A stretch of 64,000 nt of DNA. It comes from Loripinus fragilis. Taxonomy: Eukaryota > Mollusca > Bivalvia > Lucinida > Lucinidae. Positions 1 to 13,600 of this stretch are shown piece by piece. The stretch is from contig OZ026524.1 of the NCBI GenBank assembly GCA_964019695.1, forward strand, positions 67,482,223 through 67,546,222, read 5' to 3'. Numbering within the stretch: position 1 is the first letter of the stretch; the number at the start of each line of letters is the position of its first letter. The translations under genes and the position numbers were made by a program. The notes under the pieces were generated by a model. That model was not told the DNA's origin. It ran no database searches and worked only from the letters and a program-made list of their open reading frames with translations.

Positions 1-420
1 TAGTAAAAGTATAAAGAAAAATCGAAAAAAGTCCCATTTTTGAAAGTTTATCATTCTCTATTAGTCAACATTTTCTAAATGTCAAGGTGTTAGTCGTGCA
101 AGCAGTGATCCCATAATATATTTTAATCAATTTTAAGTTGGCACCAAATCATTAATTTGTCAAACCATGATCGTAAATATGGTCCCCAATTTTCCCTCGT
201 TTTTTTACAAATATTTTGCTTAAAATTTCAGCCAGTGTATAGATCCTACTCATTTTGAGCATGCGCTGCACGTGCACGCCAAGTTCCTTTTTCGACAAAA
301 ATTAAACCATCAAGTAGCTATTGAATTCTAGTTTCCAAAAATGCATTATTTGATAGCATTTTATCAACGCATTGTGGAGTTATGATGCCATGCTAAGAAC
401 TTTCCAAATACCCCTCGTAA

Positions 421-616
421 ATGGCTCAAAGGTAGTGTTAGACTTATGATCCAAAGGTCTCTATTTGAAGCACACTGGAGAAATTTTGTTTTGTCCTTTA
501 GCAAGACTTTTTCCTCAGCATAGTAGTGTACTGGTTCAATTTAGAAAGACAGGTAATCATCCTGACATGACTGGAAAATTGTTGATTGGGATGTGAAACA
601 TCAACACAAACAAACC
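421..616 (+). mobile_element. Old tRNA-derived SINE copy
   Basis: Degenerate relative of the SINE at 34562-34765: 'ggtagtgttagactt' replaces the A-box part, followed by 'gtcctttagcaagacttt', 'tactggttcaat', 'catgactggaaaattg' and 'gggatgtgaaacatcaac'. No clear target duplication. It lies in a TRIP12 intron; bases 1-420 before it show nothing recognisable. Confidence 0.6.
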
Positions 617-721
617 TGAGTTTAAACCAGATTTACCACTGAAAAATGGCCACCAGAGCCAAAAATAGGACTCTTTTACACACAGGTTTAGACTTTCAGC
701 GTCAAATTGTTAATTAATTCT

Positions 722-866
722 TATCCATAATTTTTAGCATATGTTTTGGTTGCTCAGAAGAACCGTCTCATTAAGACGGTTCTTTTGAGTACCCACAACA
801 TATGTTTTGGTTGAGAAATAAGAAAATTATTTTTCTGTTACGCACTCTTAACTAAAGTCCTAGCAC
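722..866 (+). repeat. Palindromic-core MITE (family P), copy 1
   Basis: Contains the family hairpin: AGAACCGTCTC, a short loop, then GAGACGGTTCTTTT (here with one change in the loop), flanked by inverted 'catatgttttgg' blocks and followed by the family tail 'gagaaataagaaaattattttt'. The left third is eroded. Confidence 0.75.
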
Positions 867-955
867 ATCTTTTCCATTGGTCCAGATTCAAATTTTTTAC
901 ACACAAATGTTTCTCATTGATAAAATCAACAATATACTCCCCATTTTCCTTATAT

Positions 956-1192
956 GGGCCTCGTAGCGAGAAAACATGTCTTCCGGGTTTCTGACAAAGC
1001 GAGTTTCAAACCAGTCTCCTCAGCCACAAAGACTAGCTAGAAAATTGAAATTTCACCTGTAGCAAGTTTAAATATGGTACTTTTCAAAAAGCGAATAACA
1101 AAGGCGCTGATCAGACTGCTCATCAGCTCAGGCTGGTCTGCGCCTGTGTTATTCGCAACACCCCGAAGACAGGTTTTCTCGCATCAAGGCCC
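956..1192 (+). repeat. TIR MITE family R (GGGCC ends), copy 1
   Basis: 237 bp. Left end GGGCCTCGTAGCGAGAAAAC and right end reverse complement GGGCCTTGATGCGAGAAAAC form the terminal inverted repeats. The inside carries 'gcgaataacaaaggcgctga'. Other copies are at 6250-6491, 9878-10110 and 62836-63079. No coding capacity. Confidence 0.8.
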
Positions 1193-1311
1193 ATGTTGCC
1201 CTCTACCAAAATTGCCTCCAGGGCTAAGAGCTATTCAGGGCCATAATGGCCCTCTTGTTCTGGATTGCCTTTGCTATGGATGGGCTTTTCACATGAGTTG
1301 TCTTGATAATT

Positions 1312-1540
1312 GAGCCATGACATGTGATTTCCAACAATGTGGCATTTTGACATGTGTAGACTCAGAGGAGCATATGCAACTTCCTTTTAAGCTTAGAAAT
1401 TTGAAATGCTGTTCAGTCAGTAGCTTAATAGTCATAGAATATTCAAGCACCATACAAATGCTCTGATCAGACTGCGCTTACGCACAGGCTGATCTGATCC
1501 TTTGCTGGTAGCACATTGCTGGAAATCTCATGTTGCGTCT
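1312..1540 (+). repeat. TIR MITE family Q, copy 1, abutting a splice acceptor
   Basis: Ends 'gagccatgacatgtgatttc' and inverted 'ggaaatctcatgttgcgtct'; inside 'gacatgtgtagactcagagg' and 'tctgatcagactgcgct'. It ends roughly 20 bp before the TRIP12 acceptor at 1558, so the T-rich tract lies between MITE and exon. Five copies in the window. Confidence 0.78.
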
Positions 1541-1558
1541 ATTTTTTTTTTCTTATAG

Positions 1559-1657
1559 CGTACAATAACAAGAACAGATCTATTGAAACAAGCGGAAAAG
1601 GTGATGGAAGATTTAGGAAACTCAAGAGCTCTTCTAGAGATACAGTATGAAAATGAG
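1559..1657 (+). CDS. TRIP12: TRIP12 exon a (start of HECT region)
   Basis: 99 bp, 33 codons, phase 0 to 0, encoding [20 protein letters not shown] followed by [13 protein letters not shown]. The acceptor follows a strong pyrimidine tract (t-rich run, then cttatag) and the donor is gag|gtaaat. It is the first TRIP12 exon visible in the window. A TIR MITE ends only about 20 bp upstream of the acceptor. Confidence 0.93.
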
Positions 1658-4600
1658 GTAAATTAATTCAGTTTCTCCTTGGCCCAAATTTTGGGGGTCA
1701 TTGATGATCCCTTGTTCGAAAAATTTAGGGGACTTCAAAGTTTTAGAGATTCTCTTATCTTCATCCCCCGACCCTAAATCTGAAAAAAAATTCCCGTAAA
1801 TCAACTTATAAAAATTTCTGGCCTAATGTACGGAGCAGATTAAAAAATAATGCACTCATGTCATAATCTTAAACCAATAAACCATTAATAAATCCATTTA
1901 TTCAATAGATACGTGCCAGATATTATGTTTAAAAAGAATAACCTTGTAAACATATATAAGAGGGTGACTATGGGCCACTAGCAAAACACAATTCAAATGG
2001 CATGATAGTGGTCCAAGAGAATGCCAGCTGGAAAGAGACAATGAATAGGCCAGTTGATGAGGCTTTGGTACTTAGTTTTTACAAAAAAGCCTCCTTTTGA
2101 CATGCAGAGCCAGCTATAAAATATACTCAGAAAAACAATTGAAGGATATTAAAATTCTTTTGACTATATAACAGTTGAGAAAATAATTTCCATACAAGGC
2201 ATTCTCGTATCTGATAGAACTATCAATATGCAATTCAGCAAAATGCAAAATAAAATTTATGGGTCATTGGTTACAATACAGTACCACACCAAATGTACCA
2301 ACCCTCTTTAACCAAAGTTCACAAGCCAAAAATTTAGCGTGTATATTTTTTGCTGTAACCCTTACCTGGTCATGACTTATGTTCTAATTCTGACCATAGA
2401 CAAGTGTTCACACCCATTTATCAGTAGGTGCACCTAATAACATGACTTCTTCAACAAAAATGCACAGATATGGCATACCGCAGCCAATATGACAAAAAAT
2501 TGGAAGTAAAAGACTAACAAAAACTACAAAATTAGGTGTAATACCTTTGGCTGAGAGCCAGCAATGATTTTGGAGCCAGCCATTATGGTATACAAACGAT
2601 AAAAATGGGTTTCAATCATTTTTGAATGCTTGTGACTTTTCAGTATAGAGGATTGCACCATTTGGACATGTACTGCACTTTAATCATTGAAGTGTGACTT
2701 AAATCAAACATTCATTTTAATTGCAGATATCTGGAACTATGAAATGCATGCGTAATAAGTTTAGTTTTTATTGTATTAAATGTTAGAGATGGAACTAAAT
2801 CTAAATATCCTTCTATTGTTTTTCTGAGTATATATGTTGGTGGTTAACGTTTTGGGTCTGAACGCCCCTCTTGTGTGTGAGCCACATAGTACAAGAAAGA
2901 CTCTTGCGAGACTGTGCATGTGCAGGCTTGTTTGCTTGAATATGAGCCGTGGCATGAGATTTCAAACAATGTGACATTTTGACATGTGTAGACTCAGACG
3001 AGCCTGTGCAGCCTCCTTTGAAGCTTAGAAACTCCAAATGGTGTTCAGTCAGTAGCTTAACAGTCAGAGAATATTCAAGCTACAAGCAAAGGCTCTGATC
3101 AGACTGCGCAAATGTGCAGGCTGATCTGAGGCTTTGCTGGTCGCACTTACCAAATTGTTGGAAATCTCATGCGGCGGCTCATTTATTCTCTTGGTGCCTT
3201 TGTGATAAGTACAAAAATCTATTGAGCTGGCTCAAATCTCTTTGTTTTATATTGGATGATGCTGGTTTTATCTAGGTTGGTACTGGTCTGGGTCCTACAC
3301 TAGAGTTTTATGCCCTTGTGTCTAAAGAGTTTCAGAAGTCAGACCTGGAGTTATGGAGGGGAGAAGTTGTAACAGAGAAGGACTCTGCAGGTATGCATGG
3401 TGAACGTTTTCAGCATTAATCCTGAATTCAGGATTTTGAGGCTGACTTTCCATAGAAAGTCAGCCTCAAAATGCTGAATTAGGCAGATTTTGATAGCTTC
3501 TCTGATTAGTTTCCTGATGATCTTAACGCAATTAATCATTTAAACTTGAAATTATTCGTTTTTGTAGGCATCCTGCAAGTTTAAAAATTTGAATTTCTAA
3601 AGTTTAGGATTCTGGAAATTTTGAACTCTCACCCATGGGTATATGCCCCTAACTCATTTTTAAACTATTTGCATGCTGGGTAGTTTTTCATGCTTTTGTA
3701 GTCATCTACCGACTTTTTTCACAGTTAAATTTTTTCAAACAATTCTTTCAGGAACACTTATCAGAGTGCCAAACAGTTTGGATCCAGGTCAGCACCGACA
3801 TTTTGTCTGTCCTGATCTGGGTCCAAACTGTTTGCAAAGGTTATCAGCAGACTAAAGTCCGGAGTAAAGGTGTACAACCCAGAAATACACATGTACAATT
3901 TTGCTCAGGTTTTATTATTTTGTACATTTTCCATGTGTGTAACAGCAAATAATCTCATGTAATTTAAGATGTTATCTTTTGAAAAATGCTGACTGCTCAT
4001 TCTTAAAAGTATTAGTAAAGTGCATCCAGGCCTGGTAGCGCAGTAGGTAGCGAGTCTGATAGCTGATCCAGGGGTCATGAGTTCAATCTCAGCCTGGCTC
4101 CATACTTTCATGGAGATCGAATGTGAAATATTTTCTACTGTCATTTTCCTCCGTCTTTTGATTCAAGAATGGCTGTTGTCAGTTACAAGCAAAAGTATGT
4201 GCAGGGAGCGCAGTGGCTCAGTGGTAGAGTGCTTGACTCGAGACCGAGGGGCCGTGGGTTTGAGCCTCACCGGCGTCACTGCGTTGTGGTCCTTGAGCAA
4301 GACACATTTATCCTAGCTAAGTACTGGTTCAACCCAGGAAGACCCGTCCCTGTTTAACTGAAAGATTGTTGATGATGGGACCTAAAGAATCAAATCAAAC
4401 AAAAGTATGTGCACTGAGGACTAGTTAACCGCTCAGTCTAAGCTTGCCCAGGAAAAATGTGGTTAGATTAACTGACCATCTCGACATGACCATAGCTGTT
4501 GACTGGGACATTAACCCACAAACCAAACAAGCAAAAGCATCTGTTTTCCACTGTCCTTTGATATAGATAATTTTAGCTTTCAAACATTTTGAATGTGATT

Positions 4601-7600
4601 CATAGGTTTAGATAAACAAAATTTTTGAGCGTAAAATTCTAAATATTTTCTTACCCATCAGTTTTAACATATGGTTTGGGTGCTCAAAAGAACCGTCTCG
4701 TTGAGACGGTTCTTTTGAGTACCCACAACATATGTTTTGGTCGAGAAATAACAATTTTTTTTTTTGTACACACTCTTCACTCAAGTCCTGGTGATTATCC
4801 ACACTTCTTATACACTTCTGCAAAAGTCTTTGTTCCGTCTCAAAGTTTAGCATTGAAAGGAGCATAAAACTGCATGCCATCCAACAAAATATAACGTAAA
4901 TGATGACGTCTAAACTATTCCTGACAGTATATCAAAGATTTACTGTTGGAAATTTCTAACTTTATCAAATCGGAAGTTGTGTTACATAGGCAAGTGTATT
5001 AGACAGCAGAATCATTGAGCTGATTTATATCACGTACACTGAAGGAATTGGAAGCAGATTTTGTTAACAAAATTAGGGCTAAATATAAGCATATTGATTA
5101 AATTTCAGGAAAAGAGACTGGGAACCAATATGTGTTCTCAAGATGTGGCCTGTTCCCAATCCCACTAGCAAGAAATACCAAAGCTACAGTAGTTAACAAA
5201 GTCAAGTCTAAGACGAAGTTCCTTGGAAAGATCCTGGCCAAGGCCCTCATGGATTCTAGAATGGTAATATATTTTGGTCACAGGGTTGGCGCATGCCTGA
5301 AAAGTTCTTGGATATGAAGGGCTTTCCTGAAAAGTCCTTGAAGTCTTGAAAAGTGCTAGAAAATCACTTAAGGGCCTTGAAAAGTCCTAGAATCTAATCA
5401 ATTTCTTCAGGACTTTGTTAATTGCGACATAATATGAAGAAGATGAGTGCAGGTCAGTCTATGCATATGCAGTCTGATCAGTATCATTCTGGGAGCGCAG
5501 TGGCTCAGTGGTAGAGTGCTTGACTCGAGACCGAGGGGTGGCGGGATCGAGCCTCACTGGTGTCACTGTGTTGTCTCTTGAGCAAGAACATTAATCTTAG
5601 CTTAGTACTGGTTCAACCCAGGAAGACCCATCCCTTTATAACTTAAAGATTGTTGATGGGATGTAAAGAATCAAATCAGACAAAATCAGTATCATTCTTG
5701 TTTGACAGTTTTCAAACACTGGCTTTGTCTATACCGAACAGTATCAGCATGCAAACTTTCGAATGTCTGACGTTGTTTGATCTCACATTTTTGGGAACAA
5801 AAACATGGACAGAAAGGCCAGTCCAGGCTAAAGCTCTGTCCTGTCAAAAAAGCAAACCATGGGTTATTTTAAGGATAAATTAGTTAAATCCCACATACAG
5901 GATTTGAATTAAAATTTTGCAATGGCTTCGAACAGTTTTGCACATAGGTACAGTGCAGTCCCTCTATAATGCACCTTGGAGATTTGGTTATAACACCGTC
6001 ATGTTGTGGCTCCCAAATTTTTGCCCAGGAAAAAGTGGGGTTAAGTGAACTGACCTTCCCGCTATGACCATAGCTGTTGACTTGGGACGTAAAGCAACAA
6101 AACAAACAAACAAAATTTTACAAAGGAAAAATAGGAAAATGACTGGTCATTAAATGGTCATTTTCCTATAATTCCTTTTGTAATATTGGCCCATTATTAC
6201 ATGATTCATTTATAACATTGTCTGTTCCTATGGACTCCATGCATAACATGGGCCTTGGCACAAGAAAACCTGTCATCGGGGTGTGCGAACAACAATGGCG
6301 CAGACCAGCCTGTGCATCCGCGCAGACTTGTCAGCACCTTTGGTATTCGTATTATGGAAAGTATGATTATCATATCTAAACTTGCTAAAAATAAAATTCA
6401 AATTTTCTATCTAGTCTCTGTAGCTTAAGAGACTGGTTTGAGTCTTGCTTTGTCGGAAACCCCGAAGACAGGTTTTGTCCCATCAAGGTCCACATTATAA
6501 AGGGACTGCCTTGTATTTAGGGGTGACTATTGCAGCAAAAATGACTATTGCGATAGTATTGACATTGCAGGAAGTACCATTGCGATACTATTACTATTGT
6601 GGACTAGCATTGCAATACTATTGTGATATTTAGACATTTATGCTTGTTTGAAGGAGAAAATTAAGAATATGGTAGGACCTTTCTGCACGTACGAGTACCA
6701 ATTTTTGTATAGAAACAAGAGAAAATTTCAGAATATTGTAAAAGTCTACTAATTTTGCTGTAATGCATGGGAGGCAACAACATATACATCCTATTGCCAT
6801 TTAACTTTCTTTTTGGGCCTAATCAAGCAATTTTTAAGGGAAAATCCCTATGTCTAAAAACTATTGAAACTATTGCAATAGTGAAAAGACTATTGCCGAT
6901 ACTATTGACATTGCCACTTTCCTATCGATGCAGTAACATTGCCTAGGTTACTATTGTGATGTATTGATAGTCTGATGTATTGTTACATCCCTACTTGTAT
7001 TTATGCAAGAATCTTTACTTTCAGATGGATATACAGTTCAGCCTGGTCTTCTTCAAATGGCTGTTAGGTCAGGAACACAGTCTGACCTCCAGTGATCTCC
7101 AATATATCGACTCCGTGATGGCAAAATCTTTCTGTCAACTTGAAGATATTCTTAGGCAGAAACAGAGAATCTTGGCTGATAAGTCCCATGTAAGTCCAAG
7201 GGTTTTCTATATCAAATTTAGAGTAATCCATGGATTTTTTTTTTGCAATTTTGGGAAGGGGCCCTAGAGCCTTACAGATTGGGAAAAGTAGCATGGTAAA
7301 CCCCTAAATTGGGAAATTTTTAATAGTGCACAATTATGTCATTTTTGGTCAATAACAGTTAGCTATTACACATACTATTGCCATTATAAAATTGAATGAG
7401 ACTGTTACCATGTAGCTTGCGTGTGTGTGTTGACCTAATGAAAATCCCAATCTTAAAAAAAAAAAAAAATTTTTTTTTTTTGAAGATTCATTGGGATTTT
7501 TTTCTTCAAAATTGGGAAAATGACAGCTATGAGAACTTAGATAATTTTTCCCTAATAGGGCTTTTGTATATGCATAGATAATGCAATCATGGGCCGATCA

Positions 7601-10600
7601 AAGACTACCACAGCTTTTGATGGAGCAATTTGATACTTTGCCTATACAATGTAGACCCATTGAACATATGCATGAAGGAGTTTGGTTCAAATAAAATAAA
7701 TTTTGACAGAATGACAGGTATGAGAACTTGACAATTTTTCCCTAATATCACTTTTGTATATGCATAGATATAGTACCTTCATGGGCCGATCAACTCCTAC
7801 CACAGCTTTTGATTCATACTTTGTCTTCACAATGTAGACACATTGAACATATGCATGAAGGAGTTTGGTTCAATTAAAAAAAAAAATAATAATAAGAGGG
7901 AGAACATTGGCTCAGTGTGAGAGTGCTTGGCTCGAGACCGAGGGGCCGCGGGTTCGAGCCTCACCGGCGTCACTGCGTTGTGGTCCTTGAGCAAGACACA
8001 TTTATCCTAGCTTAGTACTGGTTCAACCCAGGAAGAGCGATCCCTGTTTACTTGAAAGATTGTTGATTGGACATAAAGAATTAAATCAAACAAACAAACA
8101 TCAAATAAAATAATTTTTGACAAAATGACAGCAATGAGTACTTAGACTTGAAAGATTGTTGATTGGACATAAAGAATCAAATCAAACAAACAAACATCAA
8201 ATAAAATGATTTTTGACAAAATGACAGCAATGAGTACTTAGACAATTTTTTGATATAAGCTTTGATATATAGAAGATCATTAGCACAGATTCTACTGAAA
8301 TCTTGTTTTCAAAACTAATGTCTGCTCGTTTGAACTATCACATGCCAAAACTAAGGTTTTTTCACTGACCTTTACCATGCGGGGGAATCTAATAAGCATT
8401 GCTTATTGACTTTTTTCATTTGGGCCTGTGGCTGCTGTCCTTAAATTTGAAAGCATATGGTATTTCTCTGCTGTTTTGTCAGGAATCAAAAGCCAACACA
8501 CTATACAGGGACATCTTAGGAAAAATATTTTTATTAAGCCCCGGCCTTGCCTGGCTCCATTTGGGCCTGTGGTTGCAAATGACTGATGCAATAGCTGTCC
8601 TTAAATTTGAAAGCATCAGCTTGAAAAAAAGCACCCTTGAAAAACCTTTAAATCTTTGCACAGAAAACTTGTATCAGCCATAGTAATGACATTGATATCG
8701 GATAAAAACAGTGCCTATTTTGTTCTTTGATTTTCTTATAAACAGACAGAAGAGAGTAGAAGATTAGCTCTAGACAATCTTACAATGGATGGTTGTAGCA
8801 TAGAAGATCTTGACTTAGATTTCACCTTACCTGGTTACTCCAGTATTGAGCTAAAGAAGGGTGGTAAAGATATACCGGTGACTCTGGATAATCTAGAGGA
8901 ATATCTTCAGGTGGGTACAGTTACTCGAGTATTGAGCTGAAAAAGGGTGGTAAAGATATACCGGTGACTCTGGATAACCTAGAGGAATATCTTCAGGTGG
9001 GTACAGTTACTCAAGTATTGAGCTAAAGAAGGGTGGTAAAGATATACCGGTGACCCTGGATAATCTAGAGGAATATCTTCAGGTGGGTACAGCTACTCTA
9101 GTATTGAGCGAAAGAAGGGTGGTAAAGATATACCGGTGACTCTGGATAATCTAGAGGGATATCTTCAGGTGGGTACAGTTACTCGAGTATTGAGCTGAAA
9201 AAGGGTGGTAAAGATATACCGGTGACTCTGGATAACCTAGAGGAATATCTTCAGGTGGGTACAGTTACTCAAGTATTGAGCTAAAGAAGGGTGGTAAAGA
9301 TATACCGGTGACTCTGGATGATCAAGAGGAATATCTTTAAGTGGGTACAATTACTCGCTGTATCAAGCTAAAGAAGGGTGGTAAAGATATACCGGTGACT
9401 CTGGATAACCTAGAGGAATATCTTCAGGTGGGTACAGTTACTCTAGTATTGAGCTAAAGAAGGGTGGTAAAGATATACCGGTGACTCTGGATAATCTAGA
9501 GGAATATCTTCAGGTGGAGTCAGTCACACTAGTATTGAGCTAAAGAAGGGTGGTAAAGATATACCGGTGACTCTGGATAACCTAGAGGAATATCTTCAGG
9601 TGGGTACAGTTACTCTAGTATTGAGCTTAAGAAGGGTGGTAAAGATATACCGGTGACCCTGGATAATCTAGAGGAATATCTTCAGGTGGAGTCAGTCACA
9701 CTAGTATTGAGCTAAAGAAGGGTGGTAAAGATATACCAGTGACTCTGTTGACTTAGAGGAATATCTTCAGGTGGGTACAGTTACTCTAGTATTGAGCTTA
9801 AGAAGGGTGGTAAAGATATACCGGTGACTCTGAATAATCTAGAGGAATATCTTCAGGTGAGTACAGTTACATGATAAGGGCCTCTATGCAAGATACTCTG
9901 ACTTTATGTGGGCGAACAAAAAAGTTACAGACCAGCCTGAGCATCTGCACAGTCCGTTCAGCGCTTTTGTTATTCACTTCATGGAAAGTATTATGACCAC
10001 TTGCTGCATGAAAAAATTCAATATTGTAGTTAGCCTCTGTAGCTGAACAGACTCGTTTGAGTCTTTCTTTGTCAGAAACCCGGTAGACAAGTTTTCTGGT
10101 GTCATTGCCCATATGTCAACAATAGAGTAAGATTGAGTTATAGTGCATCATTATGTAATATGCAGCCTGTGTTATATAGTATTTGTGAGGTCAGGTCCAG
10201 ATTGGTCTTGCGGTCAGGACCAGATTGGTCTTTCTGGAGATTTATCTTGCTACTGGTAGGCATGTAAGCCAGTACCACCTGTAACATGTGGGTAGATTGG
10301 GCTGATTAACCAGGGACGGTCACCCATCCAGGAGTTTTCTCTAGGCCTCTACACAAAACTAAAACCAGAAACTAGCCTATAACAACTTGGGTGATGGTAG
10401 CTTCAAAGTGGGAGTCAACAGGCCGACTTCTCAGTGCTGTAGCAGTGGTCCAGCAGAAGAACATTACTAATTCATGGTGCCAACGGTGGAGCACTTAGCC
10501 CAATTCAGTAGGTACAGGCCATAAAACTTTGCTACAAATATGCAAATGGCAGTCTTACCCAAAGTAAGATCTGCTCTGTGTGCAGCTAGCCAGCTACCTG

Positions 10601-13600
10601 GAGAGGGGCCCATTTATGTGGAAGATGCTCCTGCACCTGCACGTTAATCAAAACCTGATGATGGTGATGAGTGCTTCAATAGGAAAAAATTGTATTTAGC
10701 TCACCTGAGTGAAGGCTTATCATATGTAAGCTAATTGTATACCATTGGATCTAGCTTCAGTTCATCGTCTATTTTTCAACACTTTCAAACCACTGGGTCA
10801 GTTGAACTCAAAATTTCATATGGAGACTCCTTAGGGCGAGGAAATTAAAGTTTATATAACTGGACCTGGTCACATGACCAAGATTGCTGCCACGCCCATA
10901 TATGGTATAATGGCAAGTCAAATTGGATTCCTGATGCATTTAAATGGGAATTTTCTTGAAAAGTTTATTTTTCAATATCTGTTAAAGCCAGTCATTTGGC
11001 AAATGGCTACTTTGGCAAACAGTGAAGACACATATGAAATCCAGCGTATTGCTGCATTTCATCGGGGTCTGCACTGTTTGCTATGATTTAAACAAGCTTC
11101 AGGGATAGAAATACCTACATCATAATTAAGTAGCGTCTACCTGTGGCCCCTTAAAGTACAAAAGTGGGCAACCCCATACTTGTAATATCAATATGTATGG
11201 GAAAACCCATCAGAATACAAAGGGGTAACTTTCCTATATTTTACAGCTTGTGACTCACTGGACTTTGGTTGAAGGTGTTTCTCGACAGTTTGAGGCATTC
11301 CGAGAAGGCTTTGAATCTGTGTTCCCAATGACAGCACTACAGAGCTTCTATCCAGAAGAGGTTAGTTTAAAGTCATACAAGTTTAATGTCATACAAGTTG
11401 AAAGTCACAAGTTTAAAGTCATGCAAGTTTAAAGTCATACAAGTTTAAAGTCATACAAGTTAAAGTCACAAGTTTAAAGTCATCCAAGTTTGAAGTCATA
11501 CAAGTTTAATGTCATACAAGTTTAAAGTCACAAGTTTAAAGTCATACAAGTTTAAAGTCATACAAGTTAAAGTCACAAGTTTAAAGTCATACAAGTTAAA
11601 GTCATACAAATTTAAAGTCATACAAGTTTAAAGTCATACAAGTTTGATGTCATACAAGTTTAATGTCATACAAGTTTAAAGTCATACAAGTTTAAAGTCA
11701 TACAAGCAAAATTGTTGAGCGTAAAATTGTAATTATTTTCTTACCTGTCAATTATTACATATGTTTTGGGTGCTCAAAAGAATTGTCTCAATGAGCTGGT
11801 TCTTTTGAATACCCACAACATACCGTAAAATGGGAAATTTTCGCGTCGTCCAATTTTCGCAGTATTTCGCAGTAAGTCACGAACCGCGAAAATTGAAATC
11901 CGCGAAATATTCTCCAAGTTTGACGAATTTTTCATTTGCCTTTGTACAGAACAATAATTGTGTATTCATTTGTGTTCATAAAACACCGTTTTTCATAGTC
12001 TGATCAGCGTAGTTTACAGGTCAAGCTCATGCACGTGAGCGTCCAACCGTTACACAATAGATGTCTTGGACAAGCTGGAAAGATAATTGGTTTTAATTAC
12101 CCTTAAAGGATCATTGACACTTGCTATGGGTAAATGCCTATGGTTTTCAGTAAAAATAAAAGTTTGTTAATCGTTCCTTTCTTCACCTTGAAGCTACCCT
12201 GACCCGAGTACTTTATGGCTGTGAAATCTGTTTTCGATATTAAATGCTTCAAAGTAGTAAAATTTTGGGTAGAACAATCAGTTTTACATTACAATATATA
12301 GAAATCCGAAAATATTTTTTAAAATATCATTCCCCCCCGTGTGCCAGCAAAAGCTTTGGCATGTATATGTGTTACCGTATTTTACACATTGTATGGAAGT
12401 GGCTTGCTGGCACACGGGGGGGAAAGATGTTCAGCAGCCCCAAAACCCAGGGCCTAAGCCCATAAAATGCCTTTTCTACCAAATAAGAAATTACTGACAG
12501 TAATGAAGTTCTCTAGAACCAACCCCCTAAATTGCTTTGTATTCTGTGCTAGTTCAATATAAAGTACTTAAAGATTAAAAGTAGAATTAGCAAGGTTTTA
12601 TGCATTTTTTCATAAGAAAAAATCGCACTGTTATTAAATGACATATTCTTTTGCAAACGTCCTGTACTTATCTACACTGACCCAAAATGAAAACTTTACA
12701 TATTATTCAAAAGTATATATTTTGCCGATAAATTAAGTTTCAGGGTTAATTTTTTCGGTCATCGAATCTTTAATGCCTTATCGATGTCTCTGAAAAAAAT
12801 ATTGGATGAAAATCATAAATTGCATAATTTTTATGAATAATTCAGTTCAGAGGGGTCAATATGAAAATTTCTAAAACAATTAAAACAGTCACACAAATTT
12901 TGGAAGCAAAAAATTACTGACTGCGTACTTTAAGTGATGTTAAAAAGATCATCAGTAGCCAGTGTGACCTCCATTTTAACGAATGCTTAGCAGAATACGT
13001 CGCCTCATTGAATTTACGTAACGTTGTATAGGCACGTTAGGGATACGCGTGTAATGCTAACAGAGGTGCATTTGGAGTCATTTAACGCATCCATTTGATG
13101 ATTGGACCTGACCCTCCGACCAAATTCATCCTATACGTGTTCTATGGGTTCATGACCCGGGATGAAGCAGGCCAAGGCAAGAGGTTGACGTTATTTTAGC
13201 ATGGAATTATGTGGTTAATTACGTGTTGTGTGAGGCCTTGCATTTTCATGCTGGAAAATTCCAGGTCCGCTATTTTGCACGAAATGACTAATTATTATTT
13301 GTGCACGAACCCCGTAAAGACGAGCAATAATGGTTGCCGTTTATTACGTTTACGTGGGTGAGTTAACGTGTTAACGCGATAAGGACGTAACATCGTCACA
13401 CGTGCTCGATCAGGTCTTGTACGAACTCTGAAATACCCAGTTTTGTTGAACAGGTTCATAAGATAATGAATAGTCTGTCCAGAGCAGCGAAAATGATGCG
13501 CAATATCATTTACCGTAGACCCCGCCATGAGCACGTCAATAACTTGGTTTCTTTGATTTTTTGGAAGACGTGCCGTCACTAAATGGAAGCGTTTTGTGAC

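Larger units (their letters stand above)
5951..6510 (+). repeat. TIR element family S, interrupted by two insertions
   Basis: Left end 'cagtgcagtccctctataat' and right end 'cattataaagggactgcc' are inverted. The body has the 'ggaaaatgac..gtcattttcc' hairpin. It is split by a 3' SINE type 1 piece (6011-6115) and by family R copy 2 (6250-6491). A 71-bp minimal relative is at 24990-25060. Confidence 0.7.
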
